A DNA stretch of 12,224 nt from Candidatus Omnitrophota bacterium (GTDB taxonomy: Bacteria; Omnitrophota; Gorgyraeia; Duberdicusellales; 4484-171), in NCBI GenBank assembly GCA_030631705.1, contig DAOVKQ010000006.1, positions 1 to 12,224 on the forward strand, in the 5' to 3' direction. A program made the translations under genes and the position numbers. Positions 5,649-12,224 of the stretch are shown piece by piece. Below the pieces are notes generated by a model. That model worked only from the letters and a program-made list of their open reading frames with translations. It was not told the origin of the DNA and made no database searches. Positions within the stretch are counted from its first letter, which is position 1. The number at the start of each line of letters is the position of its first letter.

Positions 5649-6512
5649 CTACATCTCTCTCCACTGGATTATCTTATCAGAATTCATTATTATATTATAC
5701 CTCCGTGCGCGCCTGCCCCTCACTTCTGTCTCTATATTCACCAAAAAAAATTCCCCCTCTACGTCGAACCACCCCATATACTCCAAAAGCTGCTGCTCCT
5801 GAGCCTCAAACAATCCGGTAAAAGAACGCAAGGTATCTAAGATTTCTTCTTTCGTTTCAAAGACTCCGTCATCTTCAGTACCCGCTTCTCCGTCTATGCC
5901 CTTACGAAACGACATGATAATATCAACTAAACTATTTTCCAACCCCAGGCTTCTTAGCACTTGCGGCGACGCGGTATTTATATTAACCCTTCCACTGCTG
6001 TGAACCGTTATAAAATCACTAAACTGAGTAAACGCGTTCTCGTCTACTCCGTTCACCAGCAGTAATTCTTCTTTTACGGAAAACGGCCGAAAAGGCGAAG
6101 TCGTAATATCCCTCGCGATATCTTCGTTTATGCCGGGGAGCCGCTTCAGCATATCTGCCGATAAAATATTAATGTTTATCTTACTTTCTTCATCAATAAA
6201 GGTATAAACGACGCGGGTCAGCCCAAGTTTTTTTTCTCTGGATTGCGCCAGTTCAAACAGAGTATCGTACTTAGTATGATCGCCGTCTAATTCATGTTTT
6301 ACGTATCTACACACTCCCCGGGCGGCATGATACGATAAACTAAAATCCCGCAGGCGCCGCGACACCGCCATGCCTGATACCGCGCTGCCGTATAACGACA
6401 CTGAAAAAACAGAAAGAATAACCAGCATCCAGATAGAAACAATCAGCATGCTCGCTCTTTTTTTTACCCTAACTAACCGGGAAAAAAACGGTCTTTTGTA
6501 TTTTCTTTCCAT
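5649..6512 (-). CDS. gspK: Minor pseudopilin GspK
   Basis: GspK is the large minor pseudopilin that caps the pseudopilus tip. The start is set at ATG 6512, giving 287 residues; an in-frame TTG at 6521 is possible but less likely. A long basic leader ends in KKRA, followed by the hydrophobic helix SMLIVSIWMLVILSVFSVSL. As is usual for GspK, there is no Glu at position 5. The body has the T2SSK pattern: DEESKININILSADMLKRLPG (about 107-127), a helix-hairpin-helix-like stretch, a second NINTASPQVLRSLG motif (about 177-190), and an acidic loop GIDGEAGTEDDG (about 205-216), possibly metal-binding. The start lies within the post-amber continuation of gspJ. It ends with TAG, followed at once by a strong hairpin before gspG. 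Confidence 0.9.
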   Translation of the reverse strand: MERKYKRPFFSRLVRVKKRASMLIVSIWMLVILSVFSVSLYGSAVSGMAVSRRLRDFSLSYHAARGVCRYVKHELDGDHTKYDTLFELAQSREKKLGLTRVVYTFIDEESKININILSADMLKRLPGINEDIARDITTSPFRPFSVKEELLLVNGVDENAFTQFSDFITVHSSGRVNINTASPQVLRSLGLENSLVDIIMSFRKGIDGEAGTEDDGVFETKEEILDTLRSFTGLFEAQEQQLLEYMGWFDVEGEFFLVNIETEVRGRRARRYNIIMNSDKIIQWREM

Positions 6513-6624
6513 CAATCTCAATATTTATTGCTACCGCGGCGGGAAAATTTTGTTCTGTTTCCGGATTATCTTTCCATACGTAACATCCCTCTTCAATATC
6601 AAAAATCAAATAACGAAAAATAAT
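6469..6624 (-). pseudogene. gspJ: C-terminal continuation of gspJ after the amber codon
   Basis: Reading on in the gspJ frame past the TAG at 6625-6627 gives 51 codons before the next stop (TAG, 6469-6471). The peptide contains FRYLIFD, then GCYVWKDNPE, then FPAAVAINIEIDG and ends KKIQKTVFFPVS. This fits the usual GspJ C-terminus: a Tyr/Phe-rich strand, a Trp-containing turn, a (L/F)P-AV strand, then a closing strand ending in a Pro. With it the protein would be 182 codons long, normal for GspJ. No good start codon or Shine-Dalgarno lies at its beginning, so it is unlikely to be a separate gene. The gspK start (6512) lies inside it, the kind of overlap expected between neighbouring operon genes. 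Confidence 0.7.
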
Positions 6625-7017
6625 CTAACCGGCGCTGAAAAGATTTTTTTTATCATTTTCATTGTCATTTTTACTCAATACATCCTGATAGCGAATTTTT
6701 CTGTATGAGAATTGTCCGCTGGAAGCACCAAATTCATATACCATCTTGGAGATGGAATTCTTAGCCAAAGTAGAAAATTCCATGCGGCCTGAGTCTCCGG
6801 CAAAATCAATATCCGGCACGCGCGCGTGCTGCCGAAGTTGACGGCAAAGCCGCTCCAGCCCCAGGAGAACGTCTTTCCGGAAAAAAACGGCATTCTCCGT
6901 TCTCCTCCATAGTTTCATTCCCGAAAACAAAACTCCCCCCAGGCTCAGGGATATGGCCGAAAGTATACAGACCGCAACCAATAATTCTACCAGCGTAAAA
7001 CTTTTTATCCATTTCAC
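6625..7017 (-). CDS. gspJ: Minor pseudopilin, GspJ-like, cut short by an in-frame amber codon
   Basis: This is a minor pseudopilin with a clear prepilin N-terminus: leader MKWIKS, then FTLVELLVAVCILSAISLSL with Glu5. It starts at a GTG that overlaps the gspI stop. An in-frame TAA two codons upstream rules out an earlier start. The frame stops at TAG (6625-6627) after 130 residues, whereas GspJ proteins are usually near 180-200. The same frame continues open for 51 further codons past the TAG with GspJ-like content (see the entry for 6469-6624). The truncated product would keep the membrane helix and first strands but lose the C-terminal part of the globular head. It could be a recent nonsense mutation, a single-base sequencing error, or read-through. 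TAG is used as a normal stop by gspE, gspM, gspK, gspG and clpB here, so code reassignment is not supported. Confidence 0.82.
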   Translation of the reverse strand: MKWIKSFTLVELLVAVCILSAISLSLGGVLFSGMKLWRRTENAVFFRKDVLLGLERLCRQLRQHARVPDIDFAGDSGRMEFSTLAKNSISKMVYEFGASSGQFSYRKIRYQDVLSKNDNENDKKNLFSAG

Positions 7018-7406
7018 CTTTTAGACTCCAGGTAAGAAACCAGCTTCTCTTCTTTGTTTATGCCTGCCTCTTTCCAGCTAACGGTCAATTTTACTTCCCT
7101 CATATTCTCCATATTTTCATCATTCAATGAAAGAGGAAAAAAATTTAACTTCCAATGAAAATCTTTTCCGTTCAACACAACATCCCCTGCCAAATTCTCT
7201 TCCGGAAATTCCTCTCCGTTTAAGATCGTTTCCTGTAAATCCGCCATTCTTGTATCTAAAAACTGAACTACCGCTATTTCATTTTGAGCGTGGTTCAATG
7301 CCCCGGCGACAGAAAAAAAAGACCTCAAAACCGCTGTCAGCCCCACCGATAAAACTGCTACGGTCACCATAAGTTCAATTAAAGAAAAAGATTTTCTGCA
7401 ACGCAC
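7014..7406 (-). CDS. gspI: Minor pseudopilin, GspI-like
   Basis: This is a 130-residue prepilin-like protein with the type III signal: a short basic leader MRCRKS, then FSLIELMVTVAVLSVGLTAV with Glu at mature position 5 and a continuous hydrophobic helix. The family member is chosen by size and order (right before gspJ and gspK), because GspI is the short pseudopilin that starts the tip complex. The sequence after the helix (ALNHAQNEIAVVQFLDTRMA) also fits GspI/T2SSI. The start codon is GTG with only a weak upstream GGA. The residue before the predicted cleavage site is Ser, not the usual Gly. The TGA stop overlaps the GTG start of gspJ (GTGA), indicating translational coupling. Labels among minor pseudopilins are less certain than the class. 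Confidence 0.78.
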   Translation of the reverse strand: MRCRKSFSLIELMVTVAVLSVGLTAVLRSFFSVAGALNHAQNEIAVVQFLDTRMADLQETILNGEEFPEENLAGDVVLNGKDFHWKLNFFPLSLNDENMENMREVKLTVSWKEAGINKEEKLVSYLESKR

Positions 7407-7434
7407 TATTTCTTTATTCCAGCAAACGCGAATA

Positions 7435-7974
7435 CTACGGAACCAGCATACTTATTTTGACTTCTAATTTTAATTCCTCGGCACTCTTATCTTTGAGAGA
7501 TAAACTAAGTTTGTCTATTTTTATAAGCAGTTTATTTCTCTGAACCTCGTCAAGAAAAATGAGAATTTCATCAATCGCCCCTTCACCTCTAAAATCCGCG
7601 TTATAAAGCCCGACCCCACTCTCCTCCGTCATCCCTGAAGGGCTTAAACTTATAATAGATAATCCCGAATCATGGGCAATCTTTTCCAACTCTTTGAGAA
7701 GGTCGCCGGACGCCTCCTGCTTTGAGTAATAGGGCTGCCGCAAATACGCTTTATGTTTTTTATATTCCTCTATTATCCGGTCTTTTCTGGCCTGTATTTC
7801 CCGATACTCCTTTACCCTTGATTCGGCGGCCGCTATTTCTTCTCCGGTTTTTCTGATTTTATCCCCCAACGGGTTTAATATCATCCTAATAAATATAAAT
7901 ACGAATATGACATTGCCCGCTATAAGAACCCAGACTTTTTTTGTCTTGAAACCGGCTATTATATTCATATCCAC
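7435..7974 (-). CDS. gspM: GspM / PilO-like inner-membrane protein
   Basis: This is a bitopic inner-membrane protein of about 179 residues with the GspM/PilO layout. It has a short cytoplasmic N-terminus, one hydrophobic helix at about 14-34 (VWVLIAGNVIFVFIFIRMIL), a charged heptad-rich segment to about residue 75, and a small alpha/beta C-terminal domain (for example LLKELEKIAHDSGLSIISLS). Such proteins pair with GspL/PilN in the periplasm and stabilise the assembly platform. Sequence conservation in this family is low, so the call rests on architecture and position directly after gspL-pilZ and before the pseudopilins. Start choice is uncertain: GTG at 7974 or ATG at 7968 (two codons later). 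Neither has a good Shine-Dalgarno, and the nearest AAGGGG is about 15 nt from the GTG. It ends with TAG. Confidence 0.75.
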   Translation of the reverse strand: MDMNIIAGFKTKKVWVLIAGNVIFVFIFIRMILNPLGDKIRKTGEEIAAAESRVKEYREIQARKDRIIEEYKKHKAYLRQPYYSKQEASGDLLKELEKIAHDSGLSIISLSPSGMTEESGVGLYNADFRGEGAIDEILIFLDEVQRNKLLIKIDKLSLSLKDKSAEELKLEVKISMLVP

Positions 7975-8017
7975 AATTTCAGCCGCAAACCCCTTAGTCG
8001 AAAACGCATAAAAATAC

Positions 8018-8440
8018 TCAGTTCTCCCTTCTTTCTTCCTGCAAATAATAATCGATCACATACTGTTCTATTCTATCTCTCACGGGCATGGTAATATCAA
8101 TCAATTCCAATCCTATAATACATTGATTGTTCTCTTTCGCTTTTTTTATCCAAATCACTCTCGACAGCGCTTTAACCTCCTGACCTCCACCGGGAAGATT
8201 TGTCCTGACTCCCACCTTTATTATTCCCGACAACAACCCATCTGCCTCCATTTCTTCAATGGGCGGCATCTCGACGCACATTCCCAAAGAAGAAAAGTTA
8301 CAGATCGTGCCATTTTTTTTCTTGGGAGAATCGGGCAATATCACATCACTGAAGAAAATGAACTCGCCGGGCATCTTTCCCCGCCAACGCACAGCCTTCC
8401 TTTTCTCCGACTCTTTTTTGCGATTCTTCATAAACCCCAT
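8018..8440 (-). CDS. PilZ-domain c-di-GMP receptor in the secretion operon
   Basis: This small cytoplasmic protein of 140 residues is predicted to bind cyclic di-GMP. Both parts of the PilZ binding signature are intact: RxxxR (R14-K-A-V-R18) in a basic N-terminal segment, and NxSxxG (N48, S50, G53) some 30 residues later. The remainder looks like the PilZ beta-barrel (VKALSRVIWIKK, then CIIGLELIDI) with a C-terminal helix. There is no signal peptide or membrane segment. The start is well set by a strong AAGGAGGG four nt from the ATG. It lies between gspL (56 nt) and gspM (43 nt) in the same direction, so it is probably co-transcribed and may tune pseudopilus assembly in response to c-di-GMP. 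That role is inference; the ligand-binding call rests on the motifs. Confidence 0.88.
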   Translation of the reverse strand: MGFMKNRKKESEKRKAVRWRGKMPGEFIFFSDVILPDSPKKKNGTICNFSSLGMCVEMPPIEEMEADGLLSGIIKVGVRTNLPGGGQEVKALSRVIWIKKAKENNQCIIGLELIDITMPVRDRIEQYVIDYYLQEERREN

Positions 8441-8496
8441 ACTCCCTCCTTTTATATCTGTAATCGACTACGCGCTTTCGACATAAATTATAATAC

Positions 8497-9924
8497 TTAG
8501 ATTTTGCCACGCGGCAAGAAAAAAAATTCTATCCCAAAATGCGTAAACTCGCCTTCCCTGGTTTTCTTCTTGCGGGTATATTGAGTCTGAACGCTGTTAA
8601 AACGTTCTGATTTCTCTATTAAGCTGATAAAAGCAAAAACATCGGAAAGCCTCGCGGCCTCTCCACGCAGGGCCACTTTATTGTTCTCGTCTATAGTCAT
8701 CTGCTTGACCGCTATCCGGGAAGGAAGAACGCGATAGATTTCCTGGAATAACAAAGATGATAATTTTCGTTCTTCGAGAACGCTTCTTACAAGCTCGTTT
8801 TTCCTGGACCACTCTATTAAATCTCCTATATCGTTTTTTATTGTGTTCGCGGAAGAAGTAAGCTTCTTTAAATATAGCTGCCTATTGTATACCCTGCCGA
8901 GAAATAAACCATAGGTTATAAAGAAAATATATATAAGAAGATACCCCACCCTGACCAATTCCCTGGTTTCATTTCTCAGTTCTCTTCTTACTCCGATCTC
9001 GGGAACATCAAAAATAATCCTTTTCGGATTATCAAAAAGAAATTCTTTCAAAGAAGTAATAGAAATGGTTTTAGGAATCTCTACTTGTTTATCCCTGAAT
9101 TTGTTGATAATAAGCTCCACGGGCAAAAATGCCGCCGGCATTCCCAGTTCCTTTTCGAAGACACTCCTTGATTCTCTTAAATTGCTTATCGCCCCCGAAA
9201 TAATGACCTTCTCCGGCTTCTTATACTCATACGCTGCCCGGAATACGGCCAAAAACTGCTTTATTTCTTTTATTAATTTTATCTTGCCCGTATTTTCCGA
9301 CAGCTGTTCCGACCCGATCACGATACTACTGGTAAAAAATAAATGGTGTTTAGAAAATGCCATCACCTCCGTATAATCACAATCTACCTCCAACCCAAGA
9401 TACACTGTATCCGAGTTCATTTCCGGTTCGCAATTCGATAAAATCCACTCCTTTGTCCCGCAGGAACTCAAAGCTATCTTATCGGCGGATAACCCCGCGT
9501 CCGCCAATATCTTAAGCTGTCTGTTTAAAGCGTCTTTGCTGACGATAGACAGCAAAACCTTGGTATAACCTAACCCGTCGGTGTCGAGAACGGAATAGGC
9601 GTATACCACTTCCTCTTTTTTATACGGTACCACTCTCACTAAATGAAGGTCGACCATTTTGGAAATCTCGCCAAGATTCTGGGAAGGAAAAGACAATGTT
9701 CTCATGATAACCAGATTACGCGGCAGGCTCACGACCAGGTTTTTCGGTTTCAATCTCAACGTCTCGAAGGTCGCGGACACAATAATACTTAACTGCGTAT
9801 CATCAAGTGAAGCGATGGGATCCGCAAAACAAAAAAACTTCTTTATCGTATTATGCGCGGTTAAAGTGGCTGCCACCACCTTAAAATAACTTTTACCCAT
9901 TTCGATAACTACCAATTCATTCAT
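8497..9924 (-). CDS. gspL: GspL-like protein: PilM-type actin-like domain fused to a PilN-type membrane domain
   Basis: This is an inner-membrane scaffold expected to link the GspE ATPase in the cytoplasm to GspM in the periplasm. It has 475 residues. Residues 1 to about 320 resemble the PilM/GspL actin-like fold (opening MNELVVIEMGKSYFKV; VVSLPRNLVIMRTLSFP near 64-80). A single membrane helix lies at about 325-343. Residues 346-385 look coiled-coil. The last 90 residues resemble PilN/GspL periplasmic domains (LLFQEIYRVLPSRIAVKQM near 391, VALRGEAARLSDVFAFISLI near 417). This order, cytoplasmic actin-like domain then one helix then ferredoxin-like domain, is that of GspL, or equally of a PilM-PilN fusion. 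The Shine-Dalgarno signal before the ATG is weak. A PilZ gene separates it from gspM. The family call is strong; the exact label GspL versus PilMN is a choice. Confidence 0.85.
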   Translation of the reverse strand: MNELVVIEMGKSYFKVVAATLTAHNTIKKFFCFADPIASLDDTQLSIIVSATFETLRLKPKNLVVSLPRNLVIMRTLSFPSQNLGEISKMVDLHLVRVVPYKKEEVVYAYSVLDTDGLGYTKVLLSIVSKDALNRQLKILADAGLSADKIALSSCGTKEWILSNCEPEMNSDTVYLGLEVDCDYTEVMAFSKHHLFFTSSIVIGSEQLSENTGKIKLIKEIKQFLAVFRAAYEYKKPEKVIISGAISNLRESRSVFEKELGMPAAFLPVELIINKFRDKQVEIPKTISITSLKEFLFDNPKRIIFDVPEIGVRRELRNETRELVRVGYLLIYIFFITYGLFLGRVYNRQLYLKKLTSSANTIKNDIGDLIEWSRKNELVRSVLEERKLSSLLFQEIYRVLPSRIAVKQMTIDENNKVALRGEAARLSDVFAFISLIEKSERFNSVQTQYTRKKKTREGEFTHFGIEFFFLPRGKI

Positions 9925-10055
9925 TCTTTATCTAATTAATACCAATACGGTATTTACGGACCATTCTTAATTAAGTTGAATAGATTTCTATAACTCAATG
10001 ATTTGCAAGTTATTAGAACAAATGCGAAAGACAACAGTCCCATCATATCTTTTTG

Positions 10056-11306
10056 TCATTGTATGAACTGGGTTATTTGGAAAATAGGCAATAACATAGC
10101 AATTACTATTCCTCCCAGCACGACTCCCAGAGCGAGAATAAATAACGGCTCCAGGACAGAAGCTATAACGGCGGTATCCGATTCAATTTCCTGAACATAC
10201 GAATCCGCTATTTCGTTCAATACCTCCCCCAACCGTCCTGACTCTTCGCCTATAGCTATCATTTTTATAAAGAAATCGGGAAAGCTTTTTACCACGGCCA
10301 TACTCTCATACATTGCCTGACCGTTCTTTATTTTCTCTGCCGCCTCTTTTAATTTTCTTCGCATCCTTGCGTCGCCAACGCTTAAACCTGCTATTTCCAG
10401 AGACTGCAGGGGAGTAACGCCACTGCTAATCAGTAAATGTAAAGCCATGGCAAAATTAGCCAATTCCTGATTTTTCAACAACCTGCTTATTACAGGCAGC
10501 CTCTCCATCAACCATTTAAAATACCCTGAAAAAACCTTACTTCCTTTGTAAAAAATAATTACCGATACCGCGGCCAAAACAAAAAATGCCGATAACCAGT
10601 TTTTTGTTGAAAAATCACTAATCCTTAGAATAACTTTTGTTATCAGGGGAAGGTTGCTTCCCAGCCCCTCAAAAATATCTTTCAGCTTTGGTATTACGAA
10701 ATTCATTATCACAAAAATACTCATAACCCCGACACAGAGAAGTATGGCCGGATAGATAAGGGCCCTTAAAACCTTGTTTTTCAGATTCTCCCGCGTCTGC
10801 ATAAAATAGATTATCTGAGTTAACGCCGCGTCCATAGTACCGCTTACCTCTCCGGCTTTAACGATACTGACGAACAAAGAAGAAAAAACGCCTTCAAACC
10901 TGCCCAAAGCCTGGGAAAAAGAATCGCCTTCTTCAATTAAAGCGCATACCTTCAAAATGACCTGCTTAAAAGCGGGATTGTCCATCTGGCCGTATAAAAT
11001 TTTAAGACTGGTAAGCAGTTCTATCTTTGCCCTGCTTAGAGTGGCTAACTTCCGGGTAAATACCAGCACCTCTTTACGGCTTATTTTTTTTCGCGAAAGT
11101 TTTTGAAAAATACTTGTAAAAACTTTTTCGGAACGAATATGCCGGGCAGGAATAATTCTTTCAAGAGAATCGCAAATCTCAACCTCTACGGCGAATAAGT
11201 TTTGTTTAACTAATTTATCTATAACGTCGGTTTCGTCTGCCGCGGTTAAAGTTCCCTCCACGACATCCCCTGTGCTCTTTTTAGCTTTATACCTGAATAC
11301 AGACAT
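10056..11306 (-). CDS. gspF: Type II secretion inner-membrane platform protein GspF
   Basis: GspF is the polytopic inner-membrane platform that couples the GspE motor to pseudopilin insertion. The 416-residue length is normal for the family. The N-terminus (MSVFRYKAKKSTGDVVEGTL) is the characteristic short GspF/PilC N-domain. Two T2SSF repeats follow, at about residues 80-205 and 283-406. Each carries the GE-SG signature (GEVSGTMD near 152, GEESGRLGEV near 353) and ends in hydrophobic segments (about 180-205, 237-252 and 384-406). The ATG is preceded by GGGGAG at a 7-8 nt distance, which fixes the start. It lies 45 nt after gspE, so the two are surely co-transcribed. A 131-nt gap separates it from gspL; that gap holds only a weak 6-bp dyad (9938-9954) and no clear promoter or terminator. 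Confidence 0.95.
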   Translation of the reverse strand: MSVFRYKAKKSTGDVVEGTLTAADETDVIDKLVKQNLFAVEVEICDSLERIIPARHIRSEKVFTSIFQKLSRKKISRKEVLVFTRKLATLSRAKIELLTSLKILYGQMDNPAFKQVILKVCALIEEGDSFSQALGRFEGVFSSLFVSIVKAGEVSGTMDAALTQIIYFMQTRENLKNKVLRALIYPAILLCVGVMSIFVIMNFVIPKLKDIFEGLGSNLPLITKVILRISDFSTKNWLSAFFVLAAVSVIIFYKGSKVFSGYFKWLMERLPVISRLLKNQELANFAMALHLLISSGVTPLQSLEIAGLSVGDARMRRKLKEAAEKIKNGQAMYESMAVVKSFPDFFIKMIAIGEESGRLGEVLNEIADSYVQEIESDTAVIASVLEPLFILALGVVLGGIVIAMLLPIFQITQFIQ

Positions 11307-11351
11307 CCGGTTTCTCCCCGCCTTTAATTCTGTTGACGCTGTTTGCGCTTT

Positions 11352-12224
11352 CTAAATATCCACAATTCTCATTATCTCCTCAAACGTAGTAATCCCTTCT
11401 CTGATTTTCTCTATCCCCGCGTCCAAAAGCGTTCTGAATCCCGACCGCCTCGCTCTATCCTTTATCTCAACTGCAGACGCCCTGTTAAGTATCAATGTTC
11501 TCATATCATCATCTACGACCAGGATTTCATAAATCGCCATGCGGCCTTTATACCCTATATGCCCGCACTCCGCGCAGCCTTTCCCATAAAACAATTCAAT
11601 GCCTTTCAAAAAATCCGGCGCATCTTGTGTGTTTTTCCTTTTTTCCTTACAATTCGGGCATATCAATCTAATCAGCCTCTGAGAAATAAAAGCGTTAACC
11701 GACGAAGCCACAAGATATGGTTCAATGCCTATGTCCAAAAGTCTGGTTATACCGCTGGGGGCATCGTTCGTATGTAATGTCGAAAAAATAAGGTGCCCCG
11801 TCAATGAAGTCCTTATGGCAAGCTCGGCCGTCTCAAGATCCCTTACTTCACCAACCATCATTATGTCGGGGTCATGACGTAATATGCTTCGTAAAGCAGT
11901 GGCGAAAGTAAAATTTATCTCCGGCCTCACCTGAATCTGCGTAACATCCTCAAGCTCATATTCTATGGGGTCTTCTATGGTTACTATTTTAACAGCTTCT
12001 TTGTTTAACCTTATAAGACAGGCATAAAGAGTAGTAGTTTTTCCGCTTCCGGTAGGGCCGGTAAGAAATATAATACCGTGAGACTTATCCATAACCGCTT
12101 CCATCATGCTTAAATCCCGCGGTAAGAAACCTAAGTCCTCTAATTTATAGAGAAGGTGAACAGGCAAAATCCTTATAACCACGTTCTCACCGTAAAGAGA
12201 AGGAATAATGGAAATTCTCAAATC
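11352..12224 (-). CDS. gspE: Type II secretion / type IV pilus assembly ATPase GspE (partial, 5' end missing)
   Basis: This is the cytoplasmic hexameric ATPase that powers pseudopilus assembly, working with GspF, GspL and GspM at the inner membrane. The last 290 residues are present and the frame runs open to the window edge. The first visible codons are GAT TTG, read as Asp-Leu inside the protein, so no start codon lies in the window. All core motifs of the family are visible in order: a DLRIS..P..YGE..VIR segment, Walker A GPTGSGKTTTLY, the Asp box IEDPIEYE, Walker B-type DPDIMMVGEVRD, and the His box LTGHLIFSTLHTNDA. A tetracysteine zinc module (CPNC ... CAEC followed by GYKGR) sits in the C-terminal part, as in GspE and PilB. 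It ends with TAG, 45 nt before gspF. Telling GspE from PilB is not possible from this fragment alone; the neighbouring gspG, gspK and gspL favour GspE. Confidence 0.95.
   Translation of the reverse strand, partial: DLRISIIPSLYGENVVIRILPVHLLYKLEDLGFLPRDLSMMEAVMDKSHGIIFLTGPTGSGKTTTLYACLIRLNKEAVKIVTIEDPIEYELEDVTQIQVRPEINFTFATALRSILRHDPDIMMVGEVRDLETAELAIRTSLTGHLIFSTLHTNDAPSGITRLLDIGIEPYLVASSVNAFISQRLIRLICPNCKEKRKNTQDAPDFLKGIELFYGKGCAECGHIGYKGRMAIYEILVVDDDMRTLILNRASAVEIKDRARRSGFRTLLDAGIEKIREGITTFEEIMRIVDI

Noticed and set aside
6625..6627. TAG as a reassigned sense codon across the genome
   Set aside because: gspE, gspM, gspK, gspG and clpB all end in TAG where the protein family ends, so TAG works as a stop here.
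6640..6660. Frameshift at the A8 run in gspJ as cause of the early stop
   Set aside because: The coding signal after the TAG is in the same frame as before it; shifting at the A run leads to a stop soon after instead of the GspJ-like C-terminus.
6675..7012. Alternative minus-strand frames of 68 and 72 codons over gspJ
   Set aside because: They have no family features; the prepilin signal and GspJ body lie in the other frame. The good ribosome-binding spacing to ATG 7012 is probably a by-product of the gspI-gspJ overlap.
9938..9954. AATACC-N5-GGTATT dyad upstream of gspL as an operator
   Set aside because: Only 6 bp per arm in an AT-rich gap with no clear promoter nearby; not enough to call.

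Overview
The window reads as chromosome from an uncultured, didermic (Gram-negative-type) bacterium, moderately AT-rich. My best guess is the Omnitrophota or a nearby PVC-type lineage. This rests on pseudopilins with a KSF(S/T)L(I/V)EL-style N-terminus, a GspL that is a PilM-PilN fusion, a compact HrcA, and short repeats of the ATTCCCGC...GCGGGAAT type. It is a pattern-based guess, not a proven assignment. Every convincing gene lies on the minus strand, so transcription runs from the right edge of the window to the left.

Right to middle (12224 to 5120) is a type II secretion / type IV pilus-like machine. In transcription order: gspE (assembly ATPase, 5' end off the window), gspF (inner-membrane platform), gspL (PilM-PilN-like), a PilZ c-di-GMP receptor, gspM (PilO-like), three minor pseudopilins gspI, gspJ and gspK, and finally the major pseudopilin gspG. 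gspJ is interrupted by an in-frame amber codon, after which its reading frame and its family-typical C-terminus continue for 51 codons. A 13-bp hairpin separates gspK from gspG, and gspG has its own leader hairpin, so the major pseudopilin may be expressed separately from the rest. No gspC, gspD (secretin), gspH or prepilin peptidase gene is present here.

Left half (4896 to 311) is a protein-quality-control and stress block: clpB (disaggregase), a ribosome hibernation factor (hpf/raiA type), then hrcA and grpE. hrcA-grpE has a textbook promoter (TTGACG-N17-TAGTAT) whose predicted start lies inside a CIRCE operator, so HrcA very probably represses its own operon. HrcA lacks about 90-100 central residues that ordinary HrcA proteins have. 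clpB has no CIRCE, but carries a different 7-9-7 dyad upstream.

The stretch from 1 to 310 holds no convincing gene. It contains a perfect, loopless 100-bp palindrome at the window edge (1-100), a partial degenerate copy of the palindrome arm (113-140), and a REP-like repeat (189-274). A second copy of that repeat lies between clpB and hpf. dnaK, which usually follows grpE, is not next to it here.

The points most worth checking are the amber codon in gspJ, the edge palindrome, the PilZ gene inside the secretion operon, the shortened HrcA, and the regulatory structures around gspG and clpB.
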